Numbered from the stretch's first letter, positions 27,470-37,108 are shown. The stretch is DNA of 64,000 nt from Streptomyces sp. NBC_00536 (GCF_036346295.1 NZ_CP107819.1:806001-870000), one strand, 5' to 3'. A program made the numbers and translations. The notes: generated by a model not told the origin, from the sequence alone.

Positions 27470-27634
27470 CTAGTGCTGTGGCCGGAAAGGTTCACCGTGT
27501 CACGGCGCCCGGCACGGCACCTCGCCGCGTTGTCGGACCACGACGGTACGTCCAGTACGAGTCGCGGCCCTCCGCCTTGCGATGCACCGCACCGAACACC
27601 GCGACCCGGCAAACCTTTCCGGCCACAGCACTAG
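27470..27634. mobile_element. MITE-like element, 19-bp terminal inverted repeats, CTAG target duplication
   Basis: The 157-bp core (27474-27630) is bounded by perfect 19-bp inverted repeats starting TGCTGTGGCCGG (27474-27492 with 27612-27630) and flanked on both sides by CTAG (27470-27473, 27631-27634). It has no transposase. CTAG duplications are made by IS5-group elements, so this is probably a non-autonomous relative. The bases left of the element (27459-27469) are an inverted copy of its own end, making a 26-bp palindrome across the left junction, perhaps the stump of a second copy. It lies between the GntR and ROK genes, and the ROK stop codon is inside the right CTAG. Confidence 0.72.
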
Positions 27635-28842
27635 CGTGCGGGCAGGCGGGCGGGATCGGCGATGATCTGCCGGACGGTCGACCACGCCGCGCCCAGCACC
27701 GGTCCGCGCCGGCCCAGGGCGGAGGGGCGTACCGCCTCCGGGGTCCAGGGCCGGACGGTGATCCGGGCGGCGAGTTCGGCGCGGATGGCAGGGAGGAGCC
27801 AGTCGGCGAGTTCGGCGTAGGCGCCGCCCAGGACGAGGCCGTCCGGGTCGATCAGGTTCACCGCCGAGGTCAGGGCGAGGCCCAGGGCCCGCCCCGCGCG
27901 GTCCAGGGCGCGCAGGGTCGCGGCGTCCCCGGCGGCCGCCCGCTCGGCGAGCAGGGCCACCGGGTCGCCGACGTGCGCGAGCCCGGCCTCGCGCAGCACC
28001 GCCGCTTCGCCCGCGTACTGCTCCAGGCAGCCGCGTGCCCCGCAGGCGCAGCGGGCGCCCTCCGGGTGGACGGGCAGGTGGCCGAGTTCGCCCGCGAAGC
28101 CGCGGGCGCCGCGGAACAGCTGCCCGCCGATGACCAGTGCGGCGCCGATTCCGGCCTCGGCGGAGACGTGTACGAAGGTCTCGGCGGGGTTGCCCCGGTG
28201 CCACTGCTCGGCCAGCGCCCCGAGGTTGGCTTCGTTCTCCGGCTCGGGCGCGGTGTCGGGGTCGGGCCAGTGGTCGGCGGGGCGCACTGCCTGCCAGCCG
28301 AGGTTCGGCGCGTTCGCGACCAGCCCGCTCGGCGTGTTCGGCACCACCCCCGGCACGGCCAGGACGCGTCCCTCGACGCGCAGGCCGAGGGCCGCGGCCT
28401 CGGACTCCGCCTCGGCGCCCAGCGCGGCGGCCTCCGCCAGCACCAGCCCGGCCGGCCGGCCCGCGTTGGCCCGCTCCACCCGGCGCCACACGCGGGGTTC
28501 ACCGCGCAGGTCCACGACGCATGCGGCGAGATGGGTGACGCCGATCTCCAGGCCGAGGCCCGCGGGACCCCGGTCGTTGAGGGCCAGTGCCCGCCCGGGG
28601 CGGCCGACGCGACCGCTGGGCGCGGTCTCCGTCTCGGTCAGCGCCCCGCGGCCGATCAGCTCGTCGACCATGGAGGAGACGGCAGGCCTGGTCAGGCCCG
28701 TGTGCCCGGCGACGTCCGCCCGGGAGAGCGGGCCGTGCGCGGCGACCACGCCGATCACCGCCGCGAGGTTCTGCCGACGCATCCCCTGCTGCGAGGCGGG
28801 CGCGGTCTCCACGCCCCCGCCCGCCCTGCCGATCCCCGTCAT
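27631..28842 (-). CDS. ROK-family regulator of xylose genes (XylR-like)
   Basis: The 403-residue protein has an N-terminal winged helix (about 20-75: [26 protein letters not shown]) joined to a ROK sugar-kinase-like domain. It has the ROK cysteine motif [10 protein letters not shown] and the HLPVHPEG zinc/sugar region. The start ATG has a strong AGGAGGG site and follows the xylB stop by 13 bases, so it is co-transcribed with xylB. It should repress xylA and xylB until xylose binds. Its stop codon is formed by the CTAG flank of the MITE-like element, so the last residues may have been altered by that insertion. Confidence 0.88.
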   Translation of the reverse strand: MTGIGRAGGGVETAPASQQGMRRQNLAAVIGVVAAHGPLSRADVAGHTGLTRPAVSSMVDELIGRGALTETETAPSGRVGRPGRALALNDRGPAGLGLEIGVTHLAACVVDLRGEPRVWRRVERANAGRPAGLVLAEAAALGAEAESEAAALGLRVEGRVLAVPGVVPNTPSGLVANAPNLGWQAVRPADHWPDPDTAPEPENEANLGALAEQWHRGNPAETFVHVSAEAGIGAALVIGGQLFRGARGFAGELGHLPVHPEGARCACGARGCLEQYAGEAAVLREAGLAHVGDPVALLAERAAAGDAATLRALDRAGRALGLALTSAVNLIDPDGLVLGGAYAELADWLLPAIRAELAARITVRPWTPEAVRPSALGRRGPVLGAAWSTVRQIIADPARLPAR

Positions 28843-28855
28843 TGGCCCGGCCCTC

Positions 28856-30286
28856 CTATCGTTCTTCCGGCGAAACCTCCTGCAAGGCCCGCGCCCGCCG
28901 CAGCGTACTGGTGATCCGTTCGAGCGTGTCGTCGTCACGGGGTACGGGGTCCAGCACCCGGCCCCCGGCGGTCCCCCAGCGCCGGGCGACGGCGTCGGCG
29001 GGCTCGCCGGTGAGCAGTGCGGCGGCCTGGGCGGCGGCCCCGAGCGCGACCGGTTCCCGGGCCTCGGGCACCTGGACCGCCCGGCCGGACAGCCGCAGGA
29101 CGGTCCGCTGCCAGGCCCCGCCGCGGGCACCGCCGCCGATCAGCAGCAGTGGTTCGTCGGGGGCGGGGCTCTCGCCTCCGGCGCGCAGTACGCCGTCCAG
29201 GGCCGCGAGCAGGGCGTGGGCGGCGCCGTCGTAGGCGGCCTGGAGCAGCTGTCCCGGTGTGGTGTCGTGGCGCAGGCCGTGGACCAGCCCGGAAGCACCC
29301 GGGAGGTCGGGGGTGCGCTCGCCGTCCAGGTAGGGAAGGACCACCACCGTGCCGCCCGCCTCGACGTCCTCGCGGTCGCGGCCGACGAGGGCGGCGAAGC
29401 GGTCGACGGCGAGGGTGCAGTTGAGCGTGCAGGCGAGCGGCAGCCAGCCGCCGAGGGCGTCGGCGAAGCCGGCGACGGTTCCGCTCGGGTCGGCGGGCCG
29501 GGTCCGGCCGACGGCGTAGACGGTGCCGGAGGTACCGAGGCTCAGCACCGGACGCCCGGGGGTCAGGCCCAGCCCGAGGGCGGCGGCCATGTTGTCACCG
29601 GTCCCGGTCGCCACCAGTGCGCCCTCGCGCAACGGCATCCCGGCTCGGACGACGCCCGCCCGGGCTCCCGGCGGGAGGACCCGCGGCAGCAGCCCGTAGT
29701 CGAGGCCGATCCGGTCGAGGACGTCCTGGTCGTAGCCGTCCGGGCCCCACCAGCCGGTTCCCGAGGCGTCGCCGCGGTCCGTCACCGGCTCACCGGTCAG
29801 CCGCTCCGTCAGGAAGTCGTGGGGAAGCCGGACGGCCGCGACGCGGTCGACGGCGGCAGGCTCGTTCGCGCGCAGCCAGGCCCACTTGGCGGCCGTGAAG
29901 GCGGCCGCGGGGACGCTTCCGGTGCGGCGGGCCAGCTCTGCCGCGCCGAACGCGGCTGCGAGTCCAGCGGCCTGCGGGGCGGAGCGGACGTCGTTCCAGA
30001 GCAGTGCCGGGCGCACCGGCCGTCCGGCCGCGTCGAGGGTGACCAGGCCGTGCTGCTGGCCGGCGATCGAGCAGGCGGCGGCGCGGTCCGCCCAGCCGGT
30101 GGCGGCCATGGCCTCGCCGAGCGCCCGCCACCACTGTTCGGGGTCGCTCTCGCGTCCGACGCCCTCACTGACGGTGTGTGCGGCGCGGCCCTCGCCCACG
30201 ACGGCGCCTGTGTCGATGTCGACGGCGAGGGCTTTCGTGGACTGGGTCGAGCTGTCGACACCGATCACGACACGCTGAGCAGACAT
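28856..30286 (-). CDS. xylB: Xylulokinase
   Basis: The FGGY-family kinase of 476 residues has the phosphate-binding start [15 protein letters not shown]. It also shows IAGQQHG, the catalytic Asp region [23 protein letters not shown] and the adenine-site [11 protein letters not shown]. It phosphorylates D-xylulose to xylulose-5-phosphate in the cytoplasm. The start follows a GGAGGAA site. It is divergent from xylA over a 93-bp promoter and followed by the ROK regulator. Confidence 0.95.
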   Translation of the reverse strand: MSAQRVVIGVDSSTQSTKALAVDIDTGAVVGEGRAAHTVSEGVGRESDPEQWWRALGEAMAATGWADRAAACSIAGQQHGLVTLDAAGRPVRPALLWNDVRSAPQAAGLAAAFGAAELARRTGSVPAAAFTAAKWAWLRANEPAAVDRVAAVRLPHDFLTERLTGEPVTDRGDASGTGWWGPDGYDQDVLDRIGLDYGLLPRVLPPGARAGVVRAGMPLREGALVATGTGDNMAAALGLGLTPGRPVLSLGTSGTVYAVGRTRPADPSGTVAGFADALGGWLPLACTLNCTLAVDRFAALVGRDREDVEAGGTVVVLPYLDGERTPDLPGASGLVHGLRHDTTPGQLLQAAYDGAAHALLAALDGVLRAGGESPAPDEPLLLIGGGARGGAWQRTVLRLSGRAVQVPEAREPVALGAAAQAAALLTGEPADAVARRWGTAGGRVLDPVPRDDDTLERITSTLRRARALQEVSPEER

Positions 30287-30328
30287 GCGTTCCTCCGGTG
30301 GGGTTCCTTCTGGCGTCTCGGCATACTA

Positions 30329-30351
30329 ATTTGTTTTTCGTCATTACAAAT
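30329..30351. promoter_or_regulatory. xylA-xylB divergent operator, ATTTGT-N11-ACAAAT
   Basis: Perfect 6-bp arms in an island of A+T in the 93-bp gap between xylB and xylA. AT-rich inverted repeats of this kind are typical ROK/XylR sites. It overlaps the only plausible -10/-35 sequences and so could switch both genes. Confidence 0.7.
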
Positions 30352-30379
30352 AGCCCTCGGCCCAGATCCGGAGCGCCTC

Positions 30380-31552
30380 ATGACCAGCGACCCGCTCGTC
30401 CCCACCCCCGCGCACAAGTTCACCTTCGGCCTGTGGACCGTCGGCTGGCAGGGCCGGGACCCCTTCGGCGACGCCACCCGGCCCGCCCTCGACCCCGTCG
30501 AGAGCGTGGAGCGGCTGGCCGAACTCGGCGCCTACGGCGTCACGTTCCACGACGACGACCTGATCCCCTTCGGCGCCGGCGACGCCGCCCGCGAGCAGAC
30601 GGTCAAGCGCTTCCGCACCGCACTCGACACGGCCGGGCTCAAAGTGCCGATGGCCACGACGAACCTCTTCACCCACCCCGTGTTCAAGGACGGCGCCTTC
30701 ACCGCGAACGACCGGGACGTGCGCCGGTACGCGCTGCGCAAGACGATCCGCAACATCGACCTGGCCGTGGAACTCGGCGCCTCGGTCTACGTCGCCTGGG
30801 GCGGCCGCGAGGGCGCCGAGTCGGGCGCGGCCAAGGACGTACGCTCCGCCCTCGACCGGCTGAAGGAGGCCTTCGATCTGCTGGGCGAGTACGTCGAGAA
30901 CCAGGGGTACGACCTGCGCTTCGCGATCGAACCCAAGCCCAACGAGCCGCGCGGCGACATCCTGCTGCCCACCATCGGCCACGCCCTGGCGTTCATCAAC
31001 GAGCTGGACCGGCCCGACCGGGTCGGTCTCAACCCGGAGGTCGGCCACGAGCAGATGGCCGGGCTGAACTTCCCGCACGGCATCGCCCAGGCCCTGTGGC
31101 ACGGCAAGCTGTTCCACATCGACCTCAACGGCCAGACCGGCATCAAGTACGACCAGGACCTGCGCTTCGGCGCGGGCGACCTGCGCCAGGCCTTCTGGCT
31201 GGTCGACCTGCTGGAGTCGGCCGGCTACGACGGCCCCCGCCACTTCGACTTCAAGCCGCCGCGCACCGAGGACTCCGCCGGCGTCTGGGCCTCGGCAGCC
31301 GCCTGCATGCGCAACTACCTGCTCCTGGCGGAGCGTTCCCGCGCCTTCCGGTCCGATCCGCAGGTCCGGGCCGCGCTCGCCGCCTCCCGGCTGCCCGAGC
31401 TGGCCCTGCCCACCGCCGAGGACGGCCTGGCCGGTCTCCTGGCCGACCGGTCCGCCTTCGACGAGTTCGACGTCGATGCCGCCGCCCGCCGCGGCATGGC
31501 CTTCGAGCAGCTGGACCAGCTCGCCCTCGAACACCTCCTCGGCGCCCGCTGA
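30380..31552 (+). CDS. xylA: Xylose isomerase
   Basis: The 390-residue enzyme is a full-length class I actinobacterial xylose isomerase. Motifs are [15 protein letters not shown] at the start, the active-site His in [22 protein letters not shown], and the metal/substrate residues in [11 protein letters not shown] and in the later [10 protein letters not shown] and LFHIDLNGQ regions. It converts D-xylose to D-xylulose (and glucose to fructose). The ATG follows GGAGCGCCTC. Regulated with xylB from the shared operator. Confidence 0.97.
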   Translation: MTSDPLVPTPAHKFTFGLWTVGWQGRDPFGDATRPALDPVESVERLAELGAYGVTFHDDDLIPFGAGDAAREQTVKRFRTALDTAGLKVPMATTNLFTHPVFKDGAFTANDRDVRRYALRKTIRNIDLAVELGASVYVAWGGREGAESGAAKDVRSALDRLKEAFDLLGEYVENQGYDLRFAIEPKPNEPRGDILLPTIGHALAFINELDRPDRVGLNPEVGHEQMAGLNFPHGIAQALWHGKLFHIDLNGQTGIKYDQDLRFGAGDLRQAFWLVDLLESAGYDGPRHFDFKPPRTEDSAGVWASAAACMRNYLLLAERSRAFRSDPQVRAALAASRLPELALPTAEDGLAGLLADRSAFDEFDVDAAARRGMAFEQLDQLALEHLLGAR

Positions 31553-31568
31553 GCCGGAGTGCGCAGGC

Positions 31569-31590
31569 GGGCCGTGGGGTTCCACGGCCC
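31569..31590. terminator. Bidirectional terminator between xylA and GH31
   Basis: A 9-bp perfect stem GGGCCGTGG/CCACGGCCC with a 4-base loop between converging genes. Confidence 0.8.
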
Positions 31591-31626
31591 GGCTCCGCCA
31601 CAAGGTGGCCGAAGGCTTCGCCCCGC

Positions 31627-33909
31627 TCAGGCCGGGAAGGCGAGGCCGGCCTCCAGGGTGCCGGCGGACCAGGCGTGGACGGTTCCGGCCGGCCCGCCGG
31701 ACCGGAGCTGCCAGGGATGCGGGCTGTCGGTGGTCACGTGGAGGCGGTCGCCCTGGCGGCGCAGATGGAAGCGGGCCACCTCGCCGGGGCCGTCGGAGCG
31801 CGGGATCACCACGGTGCGCTCGGCGCCGTCGGCGAAGGCGTGCACCCGCAGTTCGACGCCGTCCGCCCAGGCGGAGACCGGGCGCTGGTCGTCGGCGCCG
31901 AGCGGGATGACGGAGTCGGGGCGTGCCAGCAGCGGCAGGGTGTGGAAGCCGTGCTGTTCGCGGACCCAGCGGGGACCCGTGATCTGAGCACCGGTCAGAA
32001 CGTTCGTCCACGTCCCTTCCGGCACGTAGTACTCGACCGTGCCGTCGTCGGTGAAGACCGGGGCGACGAGCAGGTCGTCGCCGAGCATGTACTGCCGGTC
32101 GAGCACGGCGGCGGCGGGGTCGTCGGGGAATTCCAGCACCATGGTGCGCATGACGGGGATGCCGGTGGCGTGGGCCTGTTGGGCGGCCCGCTGGAGGTAC
32201 GGGGCGAGGCGGTGCTTGAGCAGGGTGAACTCCCGGGTGACCTCGACGGCCTCCTCCCCGTAGTCCCACGGGACGCGGTAGGACTTGCTGCCGTGCAGGC
32301 GGCTGTGCGAGGAGAGGAGGCCGAACTGCACCCAGCGCTTGAAGACGGTGGGGGTCGGGGTGCCCTCGAAGCCGCCGATGTCGTGGCTCCAGAAGCCGAA
32401 GCCGGACATGCCGAGGGAGAGCCCGCCGCGCAGCGACTCGGCCATGGCGTTGAAATGGGATTCGCAGTCGCCGCCCCAGTGCACGGGGTACTGCTGGCCG
32501 CCGGCGGTGGCGGAGCGGGCGAAGAGCAGCGCCTCGCCCTCGCCGCGTTCCACTCGGAGCAGGTCGAAGACGGCCTGGTTGAAGAGGTGGGTGTAGTAGT
32601 TGTGCATCCGCTCGGGGTCGGAGCCGTCGTGCCAGACGACGTCCGTGGGGATGCGCTCGCCGAAGTCGGTCTTGAAGCAGTCCACGCCCTGGTCCAGCAG
32701 CGTCTTCAGCTTGCCGGTGTACCAGTCGCGGGCGGCCGGGTTGGTGAAGTCCACCAGGGCCATGCCGGGCTGCCACAGGTCCCACTGCCACACGCTGCCG
32801 TCCGGGCGCCGCACCAGGTGGCCCTCGCGCATGCCCTCCTCGAACATCGCCGACTTCTGCGCGATGTAGGGGTTGATCCAGGCGCTGATCCGCAGTCCCC
32901 GCTGCTTGAGGCGCGCGAGCATGCCGGCCGGGTCGGGAAACGTGTCCGGGTGCCACTCGAAGTCGCACCACTGGTACTCGCGCATCCAGAAGCAGTCCAG
33001 GTGGAAGACGCTCAGCGGGATGCCGCGGGCCGCCATGCCGTCGACGAAGCGGTTGACGGTGACCTCGTCGTAGTCGGTGGTGAAAGAGGTGGTCAACCAC
33101 AGGCCGAGCGCCCAGGCCGGCGGCAGGGCGGGGCGGCCGGTGAGCGCGGTGTAGCGCTCCAGGATCTGCTTCGGGGTCGGGCCGTGGACGACGAAGTACT
33201 CCAGCGACTGGTCCTCGACGCTGAACTGCACGTGCCCGACCGACTCGGAGCCGACCTCGTAGCTGACCTTGCCGGGGTGGTTGACGAAGACGCCGTAGCC
33301 CCGGTTGGTCAGGTGGAAGGGGACGTTCTTGTACGCCTGCTCGCTGCTGGTGCCGCCGTCGGCCTGCCAGATGTCCACGACCTGCCCGTTCTTGACGAAC
33401 GGAGTGAACCGCTCCCCCAGCCCGTACACCGACTCGCCGACCCCGAGGGAGAGTTGCCCGAGCATGAAGTGCCGACCGTCGCCGTCGGTGGCGAAGCCGG
33501 TGCCGCGCTCGTCCACGGAGGTCAGCGTCCGCCCGCCGGCGGTGAACTCCAGGCGCCACGGCCGGGAGGTGTCCACCCGCAGCGACAGCTCGCCCGCATG
33601 GAGCTCGACCACCGCGCCGTCCCGGTGGACCTTCCCCGCGTCCGGCCCGGCGCCGGGCAGCGCGAACTCCGGCCCCCGCCGCACCGAACCGGCGTGGTGG
33701 GTGACGCGGACCCCGATCACACCCTCGGCCGGCGACCAGCAATCGACCGTCAGGAGCGCGCTGTTGAGCGTGCCGCCACGGCTGAGCACGTGCTTCACCG
33801 GCGCGTGGAGGGTCATCCGGTGCTCGTCGGCCCGGACGTCCGCGACCTCGGCGGCGTAGCGCGCGGTGACGCCCGGGCGCATCAGCCAGTAGCCATCGGT
33901 GAACTTCAT
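31627..33909 (-). CDS. GH31 alpha-xylosidase (YicI-like), intracellular
   Basis: The 760-residue GH31 enzyme is without a signal peptide and close to YicI in length. The YicI-type motif CFKTDFGERIP places the nucleophile at D415; WGGDCESHF gives the acid/base D481. The N-terminal beta domain contains VYGLGERFTPF and the C-terminal domains are complete. It removes alpha-1,6-linked xylose from the non-reducing end of xyloglucan oligosaccharides, the key specific step of xyloglucan use. The ATG overlaps the GH1 stop (ATGA), so it alternates with the beta-glucosidase in one operon. Confidence 0.93.
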   Translation of the reverse strand: MKFTDGYWLMRPGVTARYAAEVADVRADEHRMTLHAPVKHVLSRGGTLNSALLTVDCWSPAEGVIGVRVTHHAGSVRRGPEFALPGAGPDAGKVHRDGAVVELHAGELSLRVDTSRPWRLEFTAGGRTLTSVDERGTGFATDGDGRHFMLGQLSLGVGESVYGLGERFTPFVKNGQVVDIWQADGGTSSEQAYKNVPFHLTNRGYGVFVNHPGKVSYEVGSESVGHVQFSVEDQSLEYFVVHGPTPKQILERYTALTGRPALPPAWALGLWLTTSFTTDYDEVTVNRFVDGMAARGIPLSVFHLDCFWMREYQWCDFEWHPDTFPDPAGMLARLKQRGLRISAWINPYIAQKSAMFEEGMREGHLVRRPDGSVWQWDLWQPGMALVDFTNPAARDWYTGKLKTLLDQGVDCFKTDFGERIPTDVVWHDGSDPERMHNYYTHLFNQAVFDLLRVERGEGEALLFARSATAGGQQYPVHWGGDCESHFNAMAESLRGGLSLGMSGFGFWSHDIGGFEGTPTPTVFKRWVQFGLLSSHSRLHGSKSYRVPWDYGEEAVEVTREFTLLKHRLAPYLQRAAQQAHATGIPVMRTMVLEFPDDPAAAVLDRQYMLGDDLLVAPVFTDDGTVEYYVPEGTWTNVLTGAQITGPRWVREQHGFHTLPLLARPDSVIPLGADDQRPVSAWADGVELRVHAFADGAERTVVIPRSDGPGEVARFHLRRQGDRLHVTTDSPHPWQLRSGGPAGTVHAWSAGTLEAGLAFPA

Positions 33910-35306
33910 CGGGTGGTTTCCTCCGTCCGCGCGCGGTGCGCGGTGATCAGGGCCCGGAACCAGTGGTAACTGTCCTTGGGCGTTCGGGTCAGCGTGTCGT
34001 AATCGACGTGGACCAGGCCGAAGCGCTGGCCGTAGCCGCGCGCCCACTCGAAGTTGTCCAGCAGCGACCAGACGTAGTAGCCGCGCACGTCCACCCCTGC
34101 GGAGATGGCGTCGGCGACGGCGGAGAGGTGGTCCGTGAGGTAGCCGATGCGCGCGGCGTCACGGACCCGGCCGTCGGGGCCGATGGTGTCGGCCTCGGCG
34201 GAGCCGTTCTCGGTGATCCAGACCGGCGGAAGCCGCGGGTGGCGGGCGTGGAGTTCGCGCAGCAACTCCGTGAGTGCGTCCGGGACGACGGGCCATCCCA
34301 TGGTGGTGTGCCGGACCCTGTACCGGTCCACCTCGGTGACGCCGATGTCCACGGCGGTGCGCGCTTCGGGGTCGGCCTCGCGGTGGGGGGCGGCGGCGAA
34401 GGTCACCGGGCGGTAGAAGTTGACGCCGAGGAAGTCCAGCGGGACTCCGATGAGTTCCAGGTCGCCCGGCAGCCTCCAGGGGCCGTCGGCGAGGCCGACC
34501 CAGGTCTCGGTCTCGTGCGCGGGGTAGCGGCCGGCGAGGAGCGGCTCGGTCCAGACCTCGTTGTGGAGGACCTTGGCACGGCGCAGGGCGGCCCGGTCCT
34601 CGGGGAGGGCGGAGGCGAGATGGATGCGGTCGAGGTTGAGGGTGATCCCGACCTCCCGGGCGCCCGCGGCGCGCAGCTCCCGTACCGCGAGACCGTGGGC
34701 GACCAGCAGGTGGTGTGCGGCCGCCAGCGCGCCGCGGCCCTCCTCGCCGCCGGGTGCGTGCCGACCCTCGCCGTAGCCCACGAATGCGGAGCAGTACGGC
34801 TCGTTGAGGGTGATCCAGCGCTCCACCCGGTCCCCGTAGCGCTCGGCCGCGAGGGCTGCGTACTGCCCGAACGCTTCGGCGGTCTCCCTGACGCGCCAGC
34901 CACCGCGGTCTTCCAGGGCTTGGGGCAGATCCCAGTGGTAGAGGGTGACGGCGGGGGCGATTCCGGCGGCCAGCAGCTCGTCGATCAGGCGGTCGTAGAA
35001 GTCCAGCCCCTTGGGGTTGGCCGGTCCGGTGCCCCCGGGCAGCAGGCGGGGCCAGGCGATCGAGAAGCGGTAGCCGTCGACGCCGAGCCCGCGCAGCAGG
35101 GCGACGTCCTCGCCGTAGCGGTGGTAGTGGTCGCAGGCGGTGTCGCCCGTGGCACCGTCGAGCGTACGGCCGGGGGTGTGGCTGAAGGTGTCCCAGATGG
35201 ACGGGCCGCGGCCGTCCTCGTCGTGGGCACCCTCGATCTGGTAGGCGGCGGTCGCGGCACCGAAACGGAACCCGGCGGGCAGTTCCGGGAAGTCCGGGGT
35301 GCTCAT
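33906..35306 (-). CDS. GH1 beta-glucosidase, intracellular
   Basis: The 466-residue GH1 enzyme has the acid/base E169 in TLNEP and the nucleophile E366 in ITENG, both intact. There is no signal peptide. It hydrolyses beta-linked glucose from oligosaccharides and should act in alternation with the coupled GH31 alpha-xylosidase. It follows the acetylesterase by 43 bases. No operator is visible directly upstream; the promoter is expected before the esterase gene. Confidence 0.94.
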   Translation of the reverse strand: MSTPDFPELPAGFRFGAATAAYQIEGAHDEDGRGPSIWDTFSHTPGRTLDGATGDTACDHYHRYGEDVALLRGLGVDGYRFSIAWPRLLPGGTGPANPKGLDFYDRLIDELLAAGIAPAVTLYHWDLPQALEDRGGWRVRETAEAFGQYAALAAERYGDRVERWITLNEPYCSAFVGYGEGRHAPGGEEGRGALAAAHHLLVAHGLAVRELRAAGAREVGITLNLDRIHLASALPEDRAALRRAKVLHNEVWTEPLLAGRYPAHETETWVGLADGPWRLPGDLELIGVPLDFLGVNFYRPVTFAAAPHREADPEARTAVDIGVTEVDRYRVRHTTMGWPVVPDALTELLRELHARHPRLPPVWITENGSAEADTIGPDGRVRDAARIGYLTDHLSAVADAISAGVDVRGYYVWSLLDNFEWARGYGQRFGLVHVDYDTLTRTPKDSYHWFRALITAHRARTEETTR

Positions 35307-35349
35307 GGGCGGTACCTCATGGGTTTGTCGGGCTGGGCGTACAGGGCGG

Positions 35350-36333
35350 TCAGAGCTCCGGTCCCAGGCCGCGCTCGCGCAGCCAGGCCAGTTGCACGGG
35401 CGGGTTGGAGCCGTAGCCGCCGCCGTGGTCGCCGAACGGCCACACGGTCATGGTGCGGTCCTCGCCCGCGTACCGGTTGAAGGCGGCGTAGACCGTGGAG
35501 GGCGGGCAGACCGGGTCCATCAGGGCCACGCTGAACAGCGTCGGCGCGGTGGCCCGCCGGGCGAAGTGGACGCCGTCGAAGTGGTCGAGGGTGGCGAAGG
35601 CCGGCTCCACGCGGTGAGGGCTGTGCCGGCGCAGGTACTTGGCGATCTCCTGGTACGGGCCTTCGCCGCAGATCGCGGTGGCGTGGCGGAAGTGGCACAG
35701 GAACGGAACGTCCGGCATCGCGGCCGCCACGCGGTCCCCGGCGAGACCGGCGACGGCGAGCGCCAGACCGCCCCCCTGGCTTCCTCCGGCCACCACGATC
35801 CGGCGGCTGTCGAGTCCGGGCAGCTCCGCGACCGCGTCCACGGCGCGCACGCAGTCGGTGATCAACCGCCGGTAGTAGTAGGTGTCGGGAGAGTCGATGC
35901 CGCGGGTCATGAAGCCCTCGACCCACTGCGTGCCGTCGCCCACGCCCCGGTCCGGGGTGTCGTGGCCCTGGCCCCGGCTGTCGACGACGAGTTGGGCGTA
36001 GCCCGCGGCGGACCAGAGCAGGTGCTCGGTGGGCAGTCCGCGACCGCCGCCGTAGCCCATGTAGGTGATGACGACCGGCAGCGGTCCGGCCGCGTCGCGC
36101 GGGCGCAGCAGCCAGGCGGCCACCGGTTCGCCGTTCCAGCCGGGGAAGCGCACGTCGTCGACCTCGACGGTGTGCAGCAGGTGCTGGGCGGTGACCCGTT
36201 CCACCTTGATCGCCGTGTCGTGCGACCGGGCTTCGGCGAGGGTCCGCCGCCAGAAGTCGTCGAAATCCGTCGGATCGGACAACTCGGGGCGGTAGCTGAT
36301 GAGTTCGTCCTCGCCGAGGTCTGTGAGCGGCAT
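35350..36333 (-). CDS. CE7 acetyl-xylan/acetyl-oligosaccharide esterase
   Basis: The 327-residue alpha/beta hydrolase of the acetylxylan-esterase/cephalosporin-C-deacetylase family has the GGSQGG nucleophile elbow with S185, a family-typical RGQG motif (120-123), the acid in ALMDPVCPPSTVYAA and the His in GDHGGG. The start at 36333 follows a GGAGGAA site; the frame is open further upstream but without a ribosome site. With no signal peptide it probably deacetylates imported oligosaccharides before GH1/GH31 act. First intact gene of the CE7-GH1-GH31 operon. Confidence 0.9.
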   Translation of the reverse strand: MPLTDLGEDELISYRPELSDPTDFDDFWRRTLAEARSHDTAIKVERVTAQHLLHTVEVDDVRFPGWNGEPVAAWLLRPRDAAGPLPVVITYMGYGGGRGLPTEHLLWSAAGYAQLVVDSRGQGHDTPDRGVGDGTQWVEGFMTRGIDSPDTYYYRRLITDCVRAVDAVAELPGLDSRRIVVAGGSQGGGLALAVAGLAGDRVAAAMPDVPFLCHFRHATAICGEGPYQEIAKYLRRHSPHRVEPAFATLDHFDGVHFARRATAPTLFSVALMDPVCPPSTVYAAFNRYAGEDRTMTVWPFGDHGGGYGSNPPVQLAWLRERGLGPEL

Positions 36334-36444
36334 GGGGGCTTCCTCCGGTCGGAGAGGTGACGGGGTGGCGGAGCTCGGCGGCCCCAGGGGGCCTTGCCTC
36401 GCAGGTCCGGGCGGTGGTGCGGGAGCGGGCACGGGGAAGGGGGT

Positions 36445-36473
36445 GGCGGCCCGCCCCCCTGCGGCGGGCCGCC
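36445..36473. terminator. Strong hairpin below the GH3 remnant
   Basis: An 11-bp perfect stem GGCGGCCCGCC/GGCGGGCCGCC with a 7-base loop. It lies just after the end of the degenerate GH3 gene, so it was probably that gene's terminator. If active, the CE7 operon needs its own promoter within 36334-36444. Confidence 0.7.
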
Positions 36474-36489
36474 GGTCTCGCGGGTGCGG

Positions 36490-36759
36490 GCCTCAGCCGG
36501 TCCCGCTGACCTCAGCCGGTCCCGCTGGACGCGGTGAAGCCGAAGGCGGCCAGATGGAAGCAGGCCCTGGCCCCAGGCGGCGCCGAGACCGACGACCTGC
36601 GGGAAGACGGGTCGCCACCCCCGCCCAGGAGGCCCCGAGCAGGGCCTCGCCGCCGGTTCGGAAGGAGCCGATGCCGAGGCGCGGGACGGTTGGTAGGCAC
36701 TGGTGCGGCATCGCGAGCCGCTCGTCGAGCGTGAGCCGTTCGAGCAGCAGGGAACTCAC
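36490..36759 (-). pseudogene. GH3 remnant: internal deletion and frameshift
   Basis: From the GTG at 36759 the frame reads SSLLLERLTLDERL, then RLGIGSFRTGGEALLGASW. This lines up with residues 26-66 of the intact GH3 gene at 9270. The match then continues only in another frame (VFPQVVGLGAAWG against TVFPQAVGLGATWN), so there is a frameshift. After that the sequence jumps to a short C-terminal-like stretch and stop. About 90 of roughly 900 codons remain and the nucleophile region is gone. Promoter operators and a downstream terminator are preserved around it. Confidence 0.85.
36491..36528. repeat. 19-bp direct duplication at the end of the GH3 remnant
   Basis: CCTCAGCCGGTCCCGCTGR occurs twice in tandem (36491-36509, 36510-36528) and duplicates the stop codon of the remnant. 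Confidence 0.9.
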
Positions 36760-36798
36760 GTGGACACCCCTCGGCGGGTCGGGCGTTACGATCATTTG

Positions 36799-36812
36799 TC
36801 GAAGCGCTTCGA
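36799..36812. promoter_or_regulatory. TCGAAGCGCTTCGA operator before the GH3 remnant
   Basis: A perfect copy (16-bp palindrome with flanking G/C), 40 bp before the remnant start, the same placement as at the intact GH3 gene. It may now control only a truncated transcript or the downstream CE7-GH1-GH31 operon. Confidence 0.72.
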
Positions 36813-36920
36813 CGCTGACATGAACCACTGCCAGTGTCAACTGTCCCTCGTGAAACCAGTTTCCGTATTTGTTCAGGTTCCCCCCGAACGCGCCACACGC
36901 CGTTCGCCCGGTCCAAGGTG

Positions 36921-36934
36921 TCCAAGCGCTTCGA
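36921..36934. promoter_or_regulatory. One-mismatch copy of the TCGAAGCGCTTCGA operator
   Basis: TCCAAGCGCTTCGA, 122 bp from the perfect copy. The pair resembles the two-site layout at 9064/9222. Confidence 0.6.
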
Positions 36935-37090
36935 CAGTCGGCCTGGGGTGGGATCAACGACGGCGACGGCGAGGACCGCCGGAAGAAACGGTGCGCCGGA
37001 CGGCAGGGATCAGGTCGCTTCCTCGGCCCTCACACGGGAACCGGCGTTCGCTCCTGCGGAGTTGAAGCTTCACCTCTCTCGATGAGGCAA

Positions 37091-37108
37091 ATTGTGGGCG
37101 TTCACAAT
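37091..37108. promoter_or_regulatory. Operator-like ATTGTG-N6-CACAAT
   Basis: Perfect 6-bp arms around GGCGTT in an AT-richer patch upstream of the monosaccharide importer. It is related in layout to the TTGTTAGCGCTAACAA sites at the GH62 genes. Confidence 0.5.

Noticed and set aside
27470..27634. An integration site or tRNA-derived attachment repeat
   Set aside because: No tRNA or integrase is nearby, and the paired inverted ends with a 4-bp duplication fit a transposon-type element better.
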